A stretch of DNA of 64,000 bases, taken from NCBI GenBank assembly GCA_945787635.1, contig CALZIK010000146.1:62001-126000 (forward strand). Reading direction: 5' to 3'. The notes under the pieces were generated by a model, which had not been told where the DNA came from, ran no database searches, and worked only from the letters and a program-made list of their open reading frames with translations. The position numbers and the translations under genes were made by a program. This DNA comes from Thermoanaerobaculia bacterium (GTDB lineage: Bacteria; Acidobacteriota; Thermoanaerobaculia; Multivoradales; JAHEKO01). Below, piece by piece: positions 43,926-53,402 of this stretch. Each line of letters begins with the position of its first letter. Position 1 is the first letter of the stretch.

Positions 43926-46900
43926 ATGAACGGTAGGTCGCGGCCGCGCCTCGTCCATTCGGCGCTGTCGCCGGCGGCCGGTCAACCCCTGCTCGAAGCT
44001 CGGTTGACGGATCGACAGCGGATCGGAGTGCTGTTTCAGGCGGTGTGTGCGAGTGCGCATCTCGAGCGCCAGGGCCTAGCGATCATTGACTGGTCGCCCG
44101 CTCGGGTGAACGATGGCGGGCTCGTCACGGGCCTCGAGGCTTCGCCGGCTCCGTCGGACTGGCTGCCCCAGAAGCAACTCATCGAGCTGCTGCGACTGCT
44201 GTTTGGCACCGACGCCGCGCCGGCGGGCCGCGGCGAGGGCCGTCGTATTGCTCGCGAGCTGATCGACCGGTGGCGTCAGAGCATGGTACCCATATCGGTC
44301 GCGAACGGCGTCGAGGAGCTGCTCGCCGAAGCCGGTTTCTTGTGGCGTCGAGAATTCGCCGCCATGCGGGTCGCGCTCGGCGCCCAGGTCTCCGTCAACG
44401 GAGGGCGTGAGCTGCGGGTGCTTGGACCGCTGCATTTTCTGCGCGAGATGCTCTCGGGAGCCGATGAGCTCGCGGAGTTGGACCGACGCTTGACGAGCGA
44501 CGAAGCCGGCGCGCTCTGGATGTCGGTCGGAGACTTGGATCCACGCGCCCACGTACAAGCAGGCCGGTGGCGGGCCGCGGCTCGGGCCTGGCGGTTTGTC
44601 GCGCCGGAACGGCCGGAAGACCGGGTCGATTTTGCTCGCTGTCTCTACGCGGTCGGCCGTTTCGAAGACGCCACTGTCGCGCTCAAGAGCCTGCGCCGCG
44701 CCGATGCGCGGGTTCTGCGGCTCTGGTGCCTGTACCGGCTCGGTCGGCTCGGTCCCGCGGTCCGCGAGCTCGGCTCGGTGCAATCCGACCGGTTGACGCC
44801 ACGACAGAGAATCCAGGTCGTCGCGGTCGCTCTGCGGGTGTTCGAGAACCGCGGTGCCCGGGATGAGGCGGATCGATGGCTGGCCGAGGGTCTAGAGGAA
44901 GCCGACGCCGCGTCCCGCCGGCGAGCGGAGCTGCTCGCAGCGACTCACGCATGGGACCGAGGCGAGCTGGATCGGATGCGATCGCACCTCGGGCGGGTCG
45001 AGGAGTGGCTCGAGGCGGGTGCGCTCGATTCCGAGGAGCGATCCGCGCTCCTGTGGAGGTGGCACAAGGCTTCGGGACTCGAGTCCGAGGCTCGGGGAGA
45101 CGGCGCGGGCGCGGTGGAGCATTTCGCCGAGGCGCTCCGGGCTGCCCGTCGGCGCCTGACCCCCTTTGAAGCCGGACTCCTGTGGAACGAGTTGGCTCTC
45201 GGAAGGGCCTCAGAGGGAGACTTGCGTGGCGCCGAGAGGGCTCTGAAGCACACACGCTCGTTGCACCGGGAAGTCCAAGGCTCGCGTTCGATGACCGCGA
45301 CGCTGTTCAACCTGGCGGAGATCCGGATCCGGCTGGGCCGGCTGCTCGGAGTACGCGAGATCCTCGAGGAGGCGACGGTGAAGGACCGGCGAGCGCGCAA
45401 CTGGCGCAGCGTGGCTCACGATCTCGAGCTCTGGGTACGCTACGAGCTCGCCCGGGGAAGGCCGCACGCCGCTCTGCTGCGCGCTCGAGACGCGATGGAG
45501 GAGCTCGGTGCGCGCGGCATCCGCTGGCGGTCGGCGCAGCTTCACCAGCTGGCCGCGCGCGCGTTGGGGTGGCTCGGGCGTCCGGCCGCGGCTCGAGAGG
45601 AGCTCGAGTCCCGCGCCGCCCGGATAGTGAGCGACCTCGAGGCGGAGGAAGTTCCCGCGCTCTGGGCCCTTGCGGGCGATCGGGAAAGCGCTCTTGCCCA
45701 TGTGGGAGAGGGCCCTTTCGCGCGACTCTGGACCCTGATCTTGACCGGAAATGAGCCCGCGGCGAAGGACTGGCTCGCTCTCGAGACGATCGAACCCTAT
45801 CGAGCGGGACGCTTCGTCTTCGATTGCGAGCTGATCGTGCCGGGTACGGCGCCGCCGGCGGTCTTGCGGCGGGCCGTGGTTGCGCTTCGTGAGGCCGGCG
45901 CCGGACCGCTCGCCGAACGGCTCGACGACCGGGATAGCGGGACCTGGCGGGCCGTGAGCGGCTACCTGGCAGCCAGGCGGTCCGACCCGGTCGAGCTGGA
46001 CCGGCTATTCACCGGTGCCGGCTATCCGGATGCGAGGTTGCTGATTCGGCGCGGAGCCGGCGACCAGGTGGTGCGCGAGGCGCGGGGTGGCGAGCACGAG
46101 GTGAGCCTGCGGATCCCGGCCGGTGAGCTGGTGCTGCAGGCGCCTTTCATCGACGAGGTCCAGAGGGTGTTGTTGACCTTGATCGGGGATGTGTCCGAGC
46201 TTCGTGACGGCGACGCCGACGCAGGTATCGTCCGGCGCCCCGACTCCGGGATCATCGGCGAATCGCCGGCGCTGGTCGAAGTTCTCGAGCGAGCTTCGCG
46301 GCTGGCGCCGGCCGAAGTGCCGATCCTGATCCAGGGTGAGACCGGCACCGGCAAGGAGTTGCTGGCGCACGAGGTTCATGCCCTGGGAAGGCGGCCCGAC
46401 GGTCCTTTCGTGGTCGTGAATTGCGCCGGAATAGCCCAGGGGCTGCTCACCTCGTACCTCTTCGGTCACGTCAGGGGTTCGTTCACCGGAGCCATCCAGG
46501 ATCGTGCGGGGGTGTTCGAGACCGCCAGTCGCGGCATGGTCTTTCTGGACGAGATCGGAGACCTTCCCCTCGAGGCGCAGGGGTACCTGCTGCGTGTCCT
46601 CCAGGAAGGCGAGGTCGTGCGAGTGGGCGAGAACCTGGCCCGAAAGACCGACGTTCGAGTGGTTTCGGCGACCAACCGGAACCTGGATTCGATGGTCAAG
46701 AACGGTACGTTCCGGGCCGATCTCTTCTTCCGGCTCCGGGTGGGAGCGCTCACCTTGCCACCCCTGCGTGAGCGCGGCGAGGACATCCTACTCCTGGCGG
46801 AACACTTCCTCCGGGTGGCCTCGCCGGGAAGTCCGCTCCGGTTGAGCTCCGACGCACGGTCCCGTCTTGCCGCCTACGAATGGCCGGGCAACGTCAGAGA

Positions 46901-47153
46901 GCTTGCAAGCGTGCTCACGGTCGCGGCTGCCTACGCCGACGGTGAGGAGGTTCTGCCCGAGAATCTCGAGCTGCCGTACCCATCGGCGGCGCCCAGGATC
47001 GGCTACCAGGAGGCCATGCTGCGTCATGAAACCCGGCTGCTGCGAGAGGCCCTTGCGGCCTCGGGCGGCAACCGCGCCGAGGCTGCTCGCCGGTTGGGAC
47101 TCTCGCGACAGGCGGTGTCCCAGAAGGTGCGCAAGCTCGGTCTCGACTCCTGA
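43926..47153 (+). CDS. Large sigma-54-interacting transcriptional regulator with TPR-like sensor region
   Basis: This 1075-residue protein has an N-terminal region (residues 30-100) whose LERQGLAIIDWSPARVNDGG segment resembles a degraded protein-kinase catalytic loop. A long array of TPR-like helical repeats follows (residues ~190-640). An AAA+ sigma-54 domain comes next: Walker A GETGTGKE at 804-811, the GAFTGA loop reads GSFTGA (851-856), FLDEIGDLPL Walker B and RADLFFRL arginine region. A Fis-type HTH ends the protein (GNRAEAARRLGLSRQAVSQK). No receiver domain or sensor kinase is adjacent. The input is likely bound through the TPR region or peptide ligand; target genes are unknown. Ala-to-Ser in the loop is a change in the sigma-contact motif. 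Confidence 0.87.
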   Translation: MNGRSRPRLVHSALSPAAGQPLLEARLTDRQRIGVLFQAVCASAHLERQGLAIIDWSPARVNDGGLVTGLEASPAPSDWLPQKQLIELLRLLFGTDAAPAGRGEGRRIARELIDRWRQSMVPISVANGVEELLAEAGFLWRREFAAMRVALGAQVSVNGGRELRVLGPLHFLREMLSGADELAELDRRLTSDEAGALWMSVGDLDPRAHVQAGRWRAAARAWRFVAPERPEDRVDFARCLYAVGRFEDATVALKSLRRADARVLRLWCLYRLGRLGPAVRELGSVQSDRLTPRQRIQVVAVALRVFENRGARDEADRWLAEGLEEADAASRRRAELLAATHAWDRGELDRMRSHLGRVEEWLEAGALDSEERSALLWRWHKASGLESEARGDGAGAVEHFAEALRAARRRLTPFEAGLLWNELALGRASEGDLRGAERALKHTRSLHREVQGSRSMTATLFNLAEIRIRLGRLLGVREILEEATVKDRRARNWRSVAHDLELWVRYELARGRPHAALLRARDAMEELGARGIRWRSAQLHQLAARALGWLGRPAAAREELESRAARIVSDLEAEEVPALWALAGDRESALAHVGEGPFARLWTLILTGNEPAAKDWLALETIEPYRAGRFVFDCELIVPGTAPPAVLRRAVVALREAGAGPLAERLDDRDSGTWRAVSGYLAARRSDPVELDRLFTGAGYPDARLLIRRGAGDQVVREARGGEHEVSLRIPAGELVLQAPFIDEVQRVLLTLIGDVSELRDGDADAGIVRRPDSGIIGESPALVEVLERASRLAPAEVPILIQGETGTGKELLAHEVHALGRRPDGPFVVVNCAGIAQGLLTSYLFGHVRGSFTGAIQDRAGVFETASRGMVFLDEIGDLPLEAQGYLLRVLQEGEVVRVGENLARKTDVRVVSATNRNLDSMVKNGTFRADLFFRLRVGALTLPPLRERGEDILLLAEHFLRVASPGSPLRLSSDARSRLAAYEWPGNVRELASVLTVAAAYADGEEVLPENLELPYPSAAPRIGYQEAMLRHETRLLREALAASGGNRAEAARRLGLSRQAVSQKVRKLGLDS

Positions 47154-47197
47154 TCGCGGCTCCTCGGCCGGGACGCCCCGACGACCGGAGGGGTCTC

Positions 47198-47686
47198 TTA
47201 CAGCTGCCGTTGCAACAGCGCCGCGACCGCCTCGAGCCCGGTCCGATCGTCGTCGTCGAAGGCCGCCGGCGAGTGGGAATCGATGTCGAGAATCGCGAAG
47301 AGCTCACCGCTCTTGCGCAGCACCGGAACCACGATCTCGGAACGAGCCTCCGAGTCGCACGCGATGTGGCCCGGGAAAGCATGCACGTCGGGGACCACGA
47401 GAGCTTCGCGCCGGGCCGCGGCGGATCCACAGACCCCTTTGCCGAAGGGGATCTCGAGGCAGCCGAGAGGGCCCTGGTACGGGCCGATTCGAAGCAGATC
47501 CGGGCTCACGACTCGATAGAAGCCGGTCCAGCTGGCGTAGTCGATTGCCCGGTGAATGACGCAGGCCGCGCTCGCCATCAGGGCGACCTCGTCCTCGAGG
47601 CCGTCCAGGACCGCTTCGAGCTGCTTGAGCAGCGAACGGTAGTGCGAGGGCTTGTCGAAGCCTGGCTGTCGGGCGACCTCCTGCAT
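47198..47686 (-). CDS. Free methionine-R-sulfoxide reductase (GAF-domain, MsrC-like)
   Basis: This 162-residue protein is a lone GAF domain of the fRMsr/YebR family, which reduces free methionine-R-sulfoxide. The family pattern is kept: SWTGFYRV near 57, then Cys residues in LGCLEIPFGKGVCGSAA and HIACDSEARSEIVVPV, and a final IDSHSPAAFDDDD. ATG 47686 is chosen; a TAGACT -10 lies 11 bases upstream on the minus strand. It is followed on the same strand (downstream on the chromosome map, upstream in transcription) by thiL. Confidence 0.88.
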   Translation of the reverse strand: MQEVARQPGFDKPSHYRSLLKQLEAVLDGLEDEVALMASAACVIHRAIDYASWTGFYRVVSPDLLRIGPYQGPLGCLEIPFGKGVCGSAAARREALVVPDVHAFPGHIACDSEARSEIVVPVLRKSGELFAILDIDSHSPAAFDDDDRTGLEAVAALLQRQL

Positions 47687-47784
47687 CGGCGCACGAGAGT
47701 CTAGCAGGCGCCAAACGCGGCTGCCGCATTCGAGCGGCAATCGGCTGGACGGATTGGATCGGCACACGAAACGCCGCCGGCGGC

Positions 47785-48783
47785 TCAGCGACTGAGGTGG
47801 TCCCAACCCTCGAGCTTTTGGGCGGGCTCCTTGGCGCCGTCGATTTGAATTCGCGCTCGGCCGCCTTTGGGGACGATCCGCCCTACCGCCGTCGCGGCAA
47901 AGGCGCGCGGAGGCCGGATCCGCGGCGGCAACGCGAAGAGCAGCACGTAGTCTTCTCCTCCCGCGAGCGCCAGGCGCTCGGGCTTGAGGCCGACGAACGT
48001 GGCGAGCTCGGCAAAGGCGCGGCTCAAGGGCAACGCCGCCGCGTCGAGCACGCACCCGACAGCACTCGCTCGAACCAGCCGTTCGAGGTCGAGAACAACA
48101 CCGTCCGAGACATCGATCGCCGCCGCTCTCCTTCGCCGCCCGAGCCAGGCCCCGAGCTCGAGCTGTGGGACCGGCAGGAGATGCCGAGCGATCGCGCTGC
48201 GAGCGGAGGTGCGCAAGTCATTGGGGATGTTTCCGGGCAGGCGCACCGAAGCTCGGCCGACCGTGACGCCCCGTTCGAGCAGCGCTCTTCCCAGCGCGGA
48301 CTCGCCGACCGAGCCTCCCAGCCAGAGCACGTCACCCGGCTGCGCACGGTCCCGTCGGAGCCACTGCGCACCTCGCGGCCGCTGCCCGAAGACCGTGAGG
48401 GTGGTGGTCACTCGGGGAGTCGAGGCCAGGTCGCCGCCGATCAGGCTGAGTCCGAACTCCTCGCAGCTGTCGAGAAGCCCTCGAAAGAAGGCCTTGAAAT
48501 CGAAGTTCCGAGGCGCGGCTACCGTTGCGGTTGCGAACCTCGGCCGCGCCCCCGCCGCCGCCATGTCCGAGAGGTTGACCGCGGCGAGTCGCCTCCCCAG
48601 TCTCCAGGCGGGCAGCCGGGAGCCGAAGTGCGTGCCCTCGATCTGCTGGTCGGCGGAGACCGCCCACGCTCCTCCGAGGGTGAGCCACGCGACATCGTCG
48701 CCCAGGCGGTCGACGAGCCCGCGCCGGTTGAGCTCGGTTCGGAGCCAGCCGATCAGTCGGTCCTCGGCTGTGCGTTTGGTCAT
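47785..48783 (-). CDS. thiL: Thiamine-monophosphate kinase
   Basis: This 332-residue AIR-synthase-fold kinase phosphorylates thiamine monophosphate to the diphosphate. Motifs: LGDDVAW near residue 27 (metal-binding Asp pair), AVSADQQIEGTHF, AAVNLSDMAAAGARP near 70, GGDLASTP near 113, LGGSVGESALG near 155, IDVSDGVVLDLERL near 215 and GGEDYVLLFAL near 280. These match ThiL in order and spacing. ATG 48783; lon ends 22 bases away on the same strand. Confidence 0.92.
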   Translation of the reverse strand: MTKRTAEDRLIGWLRTELNRRGLVDRLGDDVAWLTLGGAWAVSADQQIEGTHFGSRLPAWRLGRRLAAVNLSDMAAAGARPRFATATVAAPRNFDFKAFFRGLLDSCEEFGLSLIGGDLASTPRVTTTLTVFGQRPRGAQWLRRDRAQPGDVLWLGGSVGESALGRALLERGVTVGRASVRLPGNIPNDLRTSARSAIARHLLPVPQLELGAWLGRRRRAAAIDVSDGVVLDLERLVRASAVGCVLDAAALPLSRAFAELATFVGLKPERLALAGGEDYVLLFALPPRIRPPRAFAATAVGRIVPKGGRARIQIDGAKEPAQKLEGWDHLSR

Positions 48784-48805
48784 CGGAGGCTCGCTGCGCC
48801 AGCCC

Positions 48806-51223
48806 TCAGGCGCCCCGGGCCGCTCGCGGTAGCCGGGCCTTCGTGGTCGAGGCGCGTTTTCGCGGAGGCTTCTGAACCAGCGCCAGCGCCACCGCCTGTT
48901 CGCAGTGATCGACCAGGTGCACGGTGAGGCCTTCTTTGAGGTCGCCGTCGATCTCGCTGAGGTCGCGCTCGTTCAGCTTGGGGATGACCACGGTTCGAAC
49001 GCCGGCGTTTCGGGCAGCCAGGAGCTTCTCCTTCAAGCCGCCGATCGGGAGCACGTCGCCTCGCAGAGTGATCTCGCCGGTCATCGCGACGCGGCGATCG
49101 ACGGGGCGTTGGGTGAGCAGCGAGACCACGGCCGCCGCGATCGTGATCCCCGCGGAGGGTCCGTCCTTGGGGATCGAACCCGCCGGAACGTGAATGTGGA
49201 TGTCGTGTTTCGCGAAGAAGTCCTCGGGCGCTCCGTGCAAGAGCTTCGAGCTGCGAGCGTAGGTGATAGCCGCCTGCGCCGACTCCTTCATCACGCTTCC
49301 GAGCTGACCGGTCAACATGAGCTTGCCCCGACCGGGGACCGCCGCGACCTCGACGAAGAGCAGATCGCCGCCCACCGGCGTCCAGGCGAGTCCCGTGGCA
49401 ACGCCGACGCGGTCGCGGTCGAGCAGCTCCTCGCTGAAGTGCTTGGCCGGCCCGAGAAAGTTCTCGATCGATCGAGCGGAGACCGAAACCTTCGAGCGAA
49501 GCCGCCCGCGAGCCGCCTTGACCGCTACCTTGCGGCAGATCTTGGCGATCTCGCGCTCGAGGTTTCTCAGGCCCGCCTCTTTGGTGTAGTGCCGGATGAT
49601 CTTGCGAATCCCGGCGGTGGTAAAGGTCATTTGCTTTCGAGTGAGTCCGTGTTCGGCGACCTGTTTTGGGATGAGGTGCCGGGTGGCGATCTCGGTCTTT
49701 TCCTCCTCGATGTAACCGGACAGGCGGATGGTCTCCATTCGGTCACGGAATGCCGGTTGAATCGGGTAGAGCTGGTTTGCGGTGGTGATGAACATGACCT
49801 TGCTGAGGTCGTAGGCGACTCCCAGGTAGTGATCGCGGAAGTTGAAGTTCTGCTCCGGATCCAGAACTTCGAGAAGAGCGGAGGAGGGATCGCCTCGGAA
49901 ATCCGTGCCGAGCTTGTCGATCTCGTCGAGCATGAAAACCGGGTTGCTGGTGCCGGCTTGCCTGAGGCTTTGCAGGATGCGTCCGGGCAAGGCGCCGACG
50001 TAGGTCCGGCGATGTCCCCGGATCTCGGCCTCGTCCCGGACCCCTCCCAGCGAGATCCGCAGGAACTTGCGATCCATGGCGCGAGCGATCGACCGGCCGA
50101 GTGAAGTCTTGCCGACGCCGGGCGGGCCGACGAAGCACAGGATCGGGCCCTTGACCTGCGGGTTGAGCTTGCGGACCGCCAGGTATTCGAGGATCCGATC
50201 CTTGACCTCGTCGAGATCGTAGTGATCCTCGTCGAGCACTTTACGGGCGCGGTCCAGGTTGAGGAGGTCCTTGCTAACGGTGGACCAGGGCAGGGCGGTC
50301 AGCCAATCGACGAAGTTACGGATGATCGCGGTCTCGGCGCTTTCCGGATGGCTGCGCTCGAGCTTCTTGAGCTGGCGCTCGAGCTCTTCGCCGGCCTCCT
50401 CGGGCAGGCCCTTGTCGGCGGCCAGCGACCGGTAGTTGTCCAGATCCTCGGCCAGATCCTCGCCCTCACCGAGCTCTTGCCGGATCGCCTTGAGCTGCTG
50501 GCGCAAGAAGTAGTCACGCTGGCTCTTGTCCATCTCGCCGCGAGCCTGTGTCGAGATCTCCTGCTGCATGGTCAGAACCTGGACCTCCCGAGCCAGCGAC
50601 GTGTTGACCAACTTGAGCCTGGCGATCGGGTTGAGCGTGCGTAGGATTTCCTGAGCCTCTTCGGGTTTCAGATCCATGTTGCTGGCAACCAGGTCGGCGA
50701 GTCGACCGGGCTCTTCCAGGTTGGCCGCGATCACGACGACCTCGGGAGAGATCGCCTTGCCGAGTTGGACGACCCGGTCGAGACCGTCTTTGACGCTTCG
50801 AACCAGGGCCTCGATCTCGAGCTTGGGCTCGTCGATCGGAGGATCGCCCAGTCGTTCGATCTTTGCTTGAAGGAACGGGTCGGTCTGGCTGAAATGTCGG
50901 ATTCGGGCTCGGGTGAGGCCTTGAACCAGGATCCGAATGCGGCCGTCGGGGAGTTTCAGCATGCGCATGATGACCGCGGCCGTGCCGAGGTGATAGATGT
51001 CGTCGGGTTGGGGTTCGTCGGCCTCGGGATCTTTTTGCGTCGCCAGCATGACGATCCGGTTGGCGGTCAGAGCCTCGTCAACCGCGAGAACACTCTTGTC
51101 GCGCCCAATCGAAAGGGGCACGATGATGAACGGGAAGACGACGGTGTCCTTGAGCGGCAGCACCGGCAGCAGATCGGGCAGGCTGATCAGCTCTTCTTCG
51201 TTTTCGGCGTTGGCGTTACTCAC
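48806..51223 (-). CDS. lon: ATP-dependent protease Lon
   Basis: This 805-residue hexameric cytosolic protease degrades damaged or regulatory proteins. The N-terminal LAN domain ([14 protein letters not shown]) comes first, then a coiled coil, then AAA+ Walker [10 protein letters not shown] near residue 370 with Walker [11 protein letters not shown]. The C-terminal protease has catalytic Ser in PKDGPSAGI and Lys in [13 protein letters not shown]. Length and motifs match Lon A. Its start overlaps the Hsp20 stop by eight bases, so it is coexpressed with hsp20, nrdR and mglA on the minus strand, next to the hrcA regulon. Confidence 0.96.
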   Translation of the reverse strand: MSNANAENEEELISLPDLLPVLPLKDTVVFPFIIVPLSIGRDKSVLAVDEALTANRIVMLATQKDPEADEPQPDDIYHLGTAAVIMRMLKLPDGRIRILVQGLTRARIRHFSQTDPFLQAKIERLGDPPIDEPKLEIEALVRSVKDGLDRVVQLGKAISPEVVVIAANLEEPGRLADLVASNMDLKPEEAQEILRTLNPIARLKLVNTSLAREVQVLTMQQEISTQARGEMDKSQRDYFLRQQLKAIRQELGEGEDLAEDLDNYRSLAADKGLPEEAGEELERQLKKLERSHPESAETAIIRNFVDWLTALPWSTVSKDLLNLDRARKVLDEDHYDLDEVKDRILEYLAVRKLNPQVKGPILCFVGPPGVGKTSLGRSIARAMDRKFLRISLGGVRDEAEIRGHRRTYVGALPGRILQSLRQAGTSNPVFMLDEIDKLGTDFRGDPSSALLEVLDPEQNFNFRDHYLGVAYDLSKVMFITTANQLYPIQPAFRDRMETIRLSGYIEEEKTEIATRHLIPKQVAEHGLTRKQMTFTTAGIRKIIRHYTKEAGLRNLEREIAKICRKVAVKAARGRLRSKVSVSARSIENFLGPAKHFSEELLDRDRVGVATGLAWTPVGGDLLFVEVAAVPGRGKLMLTGQLGSVMKESAQAAITYARSSKLLHGAPEDFFAKHDIHIHVPAGSIPKDGPSAGITIAAAVVSLLTQRPVDRRVAMTGEITLRGDVLPIGGLKEKLLAARNAGVRTVVIPKLNERDLSEIDGDLKEGLTVHLVDHCEQAVALALVQKPPRKRASTTKARLPRAARGA

Positions 51224-51680
51224 GGTCTCCTCCCTCGGCTCTCTCCACTTGCAGTTGAAACGGCCGGTTGCGCTGGTCGGCCAGGACCGGGAACTCGATA
51301 CGCAGGACGCCGTGATCTAGAACCGCCCGCCCCTGGCGAGGATTGACGGTCGCGGCCAGCTCGACGCTTCTTTCGATTCTGCCCCACCGACGCTCGACGC
51401 AAAGGAAGCTGCCGGACTTGACGGCTCGATCGCTAGCGATCTTTTCTCCAGTGACGGTTACCCGACCGCCCGAAGCCGTAACGTCGAGGTCTTCGGGTGC
51501 AACGCCGGGCACTTCGACGAAGACACAGATCTTGGTTTCGGTCTGGACGACGTCCACGCGGGTCGGCGCCTTCGGACCCTCGGTGAGATCCTGGGCGAGC
51601 TCCGATTCGCTCTCCAACAGTCGGTCGAGCTCGGACTTGATCTGGCCGACGATCTGGATCGTAGTCAAGCGGGTCGCCAT
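51216..51680 (-). CDS. Hsp20/alpha-crystallin-family small heat-shock protein
   Basis: This 154-residue chaperone has an alpha-crystallin domain: VDVVQTETKICVFVEVPGV near the start, DLDVTASGGRVTVTGE in the middle and a final DHGVLRIEFPV, the usual GVL-x-I-x-x-P-like ending. The N-terminus is helical. It overlaps the lon start by eight bases, which suggests coordinated expression under heat stress. Start ATG 51680. Confidence 0.9.
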   Translation of the reverse strand: MATRLTTIQIVGQIKSELDRLLESESELAQDLTEGPKAPTRVDVVQTETKICVFVEVPGVAPEDLDVTASGGRVTVTGEKIASDRAVKSGSFLCVERRWGRIERSVELAATVNPRQGRAVLDHGVLRIEFPVLADQRNRPFQLQVERAEGGDRE

Positions 51681-51687
51681 CTCGCGT

Positions 51688-52143
51688 TCAGTCTCGATTG
51701 ACCAGTTTCTGAAGCTCTTCCATGAAGGCGTCCACGTCCTCGAACTTTCGGTACACCGAAGCGAAGCGCACGTAGGCGACCTGGTCGAGATCCTTGAGTC
51801 GCGCCATGATCAGGGCTCCGATCTGCCGGGTGGAGATTTCGCGATCCTCCTGCTCATGGAGTTCCTGCTCGACGGCTTCGACAATCTCCTGAAGCTCGGT
51901 GACCGTGATCGGCCGCTTTTGGCAAGCTCGATGGAGCCCGGCGAGGAGCTTCTTGCGGTCGAAATCTTCACGCGAGCCATCGTTCTTGACCACCATATAG
52001 GGGATGTCTTCGATTTCTTCATACGAGGTGAACCTGCGGCCGCAGCTCAGGCACTCGCGGCGCCGGCGCACCGCCAGCCCGTCCCGGCTTTCGCGGGAAT
52101 CGACGACGCGGTCCTTGAGTTCTCCGCAGAAAGGACACTTCAC
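51688..52143 (-). CDS. nrdR: Transcriptional repressor NrdR
   Basis: This 151-residue repressor of ribonucleotide reductase genes has an N-terminal zinc ribbon ([15 protein letters not shown] ... CLSCGRRF) and an ATP-cone ([18 protein letters not shown] to [18 protein letters not shown]). Both are typical and the length is as expected. The start is GTG 52143, 34 bases after the mglA stop, with a TTGACC box further upstream that could be a weak -35. No NrdR box pair was found inside the window. Confidence 0.95.
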   Translation of the reverse strand: MKCPFCGELKDRVVDSRESRDGLAVRRRRECLSCGRRFTSYEEIEDIPYMVVKNDGSREDFDRKKLLAGLHRACQKRPITVTELQEIVEAVEQELHEQEDREISTRQIGALIMARLKDLDQVAYVRFASVYRKFEDVDAFMEELQKLVNRD

Positions 52144-52176
52144 AGATTCAAAGCTCCAAGCCGAGCACCCGGCTGG

Positions 52177-53175
52177 TCAACCTTCGGATCTCAAGGCGAG
52201 ATTGAGACTCAGCAGCAACTCGTCCGTGGAGGAGCGGTCGAGCTCGACGCGGACATCTCGGGTCACCCGGACGATCTCTCCATCCGCGTCCTCGAGCGTC
52301 AGCCGGACGGCGAGCCGCTGCGTTCGTTCGAAGTCGGATGCCGGAAGGCGCAGAAGAAGATCCCGACGCAAGGGCTTGGCAGGCTCGCTCGGCGCGAGCG
52401 TGGGTTGCGGTTCGGCGACTGCCGACGGGGTCGCCGCCCGCCGTCGTCTCCGGCCTGTGTCGGTGCTTTTGGGGCTCTCGGTGGAGGCCTTCGCGGGTGC
52501 GGGGAGTGGGGGCGTCGGCGCCTTGGGCGCGGCCGGCACCGCGATCTTCGCGCTCGGTCGCTCCGTCGGGGAACCTCCGGGCGTCATCTCCAGCTGGTCG
52601 CGGAGCGAAAGCAACGTCAGTCTCGAGATTCCGCGGAGGGTCTCGAACACTCCGTTCCCGGTCAGAGCCGATGCCTCGAAGCTCTCCCAGCCGTTGTTGT
52701 TGAGAGCGGCGTCCAGATCTTCGACGGTCAGAACATCGTCGAGGTCGCGCTTGTTGTACTGGAGCACCAGGGGAACGTTGGGGAGTTCAAGACCGAGCTC
52801 CTCCAGGTTCTCACCGAGATTGGCCAGGGCCTCGATATTCGACTGGGCCATCGGAACCTGCGAATCCGCGACGAACACAACGCCGTCCACCCCTTTGAGT
52901 ACCAGCTTGCGAGTGGTGTTGTAGAAGACCTGTCCAGGAACTGTGTAGAGCTGGATCTTGGTGCGAAAGCCGGCCACCGATCCGACGTCGAGCGGGAGAA
53001 GATCGAAAAAGAGGGTCCGGTCCGTCTGGGTCTCGAGAGAGACCATCTCGCCTCGGGAGTTGTTCTTGGTGTGGCCGTAGATGTACTGCAGGTTGGTGGT
53101 CTTTCCGCATAGACCAGGCCCGTAGTAGACGATCTTTGCCGTCATTTGCATCGTGGAGTAGTTGAAGAACGCCAT
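52177..53175 (-). CDS. mglA: MglA-type Ras-like GTPase with C-terminal extension
   Basis: The first ~200 residues of this 332-residue protein are an MglA GTPase: AKIVYYGPGLCGKTTNLQYIY (P-loop), DLLPLDVG, YTVPGQVFYN (the switch-II TVPG typical of MglA) and QYNKRDLDD (NKxD). MglA is the polarity switch for gliding and type IV pili in Myxococcus and is widespread in related phyla. About 130 further residues follow: a Pro/Ala-rich linker (APKAPTPPLPAPAK, then RRRRR), then a beta-rich end (LLLRLPASDF, LAVRLTLEDADGEIV). This extension is absent from classical 195-residue MglA. ATG 53175; a TAAGAT -10 is at 53241-53236. Confidence 0.9.
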   Translation of the reverse strand: MAFFNYSTMQMTAKIVYYGPGLCGKTTNLQYIYGHTKNNSRGEMVSLETQTDRTLFFDLLPLDVGSVAGFRTKIQLYTVPGQVFYNTTRKLVLKGVDGVVFVADSQVPMAQSNIEALANLGENLEELGLELPNVPLVLQYNKRDLDDVLTVEDLDAALNNNGWESFEASALTGNGVFETLRGISRLTLLSLRDQLEMTPGGSPTERPSAKIAVPAAPKAPTPPLPAPAKASTESPKSTDTGRRRRRAATPSAVAEPQPTLAPSEPAKPLRRDLLLRLPASDFERTQRLAVRLTLEDADGEIVRVTRDVRVELDRSSTDELLLSLNLALRSEG

Positions 53176-53235
53176 TTTGTGGAGCCCTGGTAGCAACCGG
53201 AAATCCGCGTGCTGCCACGCTGGAACGGCGGTGTG

Positions 53236-53325
53236 ATCTTAGCATCGGGGCCACCTCGCCCCGGTCGAAAACGGCCGCCGCCGCCGCTCGAGACCATCGA
53301 TCCTGGCCGCCGGCTAGGGTAGAAT
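53236..53325. promoter_or_regulatory. Divergent promoter region between mglA and hrcA
   Basis: The minus-strand -10 box TAAGAT (53241-53236) faces mglA; the plus-strand box TAGAAT (53320-53325), preceded by TAGGGT, faces hrcA. No CIRCE element (TTAGCACTC-N9-GAGTGCTAA) is visible. An imperfect repeat CAGTG-N7-CACTG at about 53344-53360 lies in the hrcA leader. Confidence 0.45.
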
Positions 53326-53402
53326 GATAGGTCAGACGCCGCACAGTGGTGCGTGCACTGGAACTGTATTCGCGCTTTTGACGCGCGTTGCCGAGACCCA
53401 AG

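Noticed and set aside
53176-53402. CIRCE operator before hrcA
   Set aside because: No TTAGCACTC-like repeat was found. Only a weak CAGTG/CACTG repeat is present.
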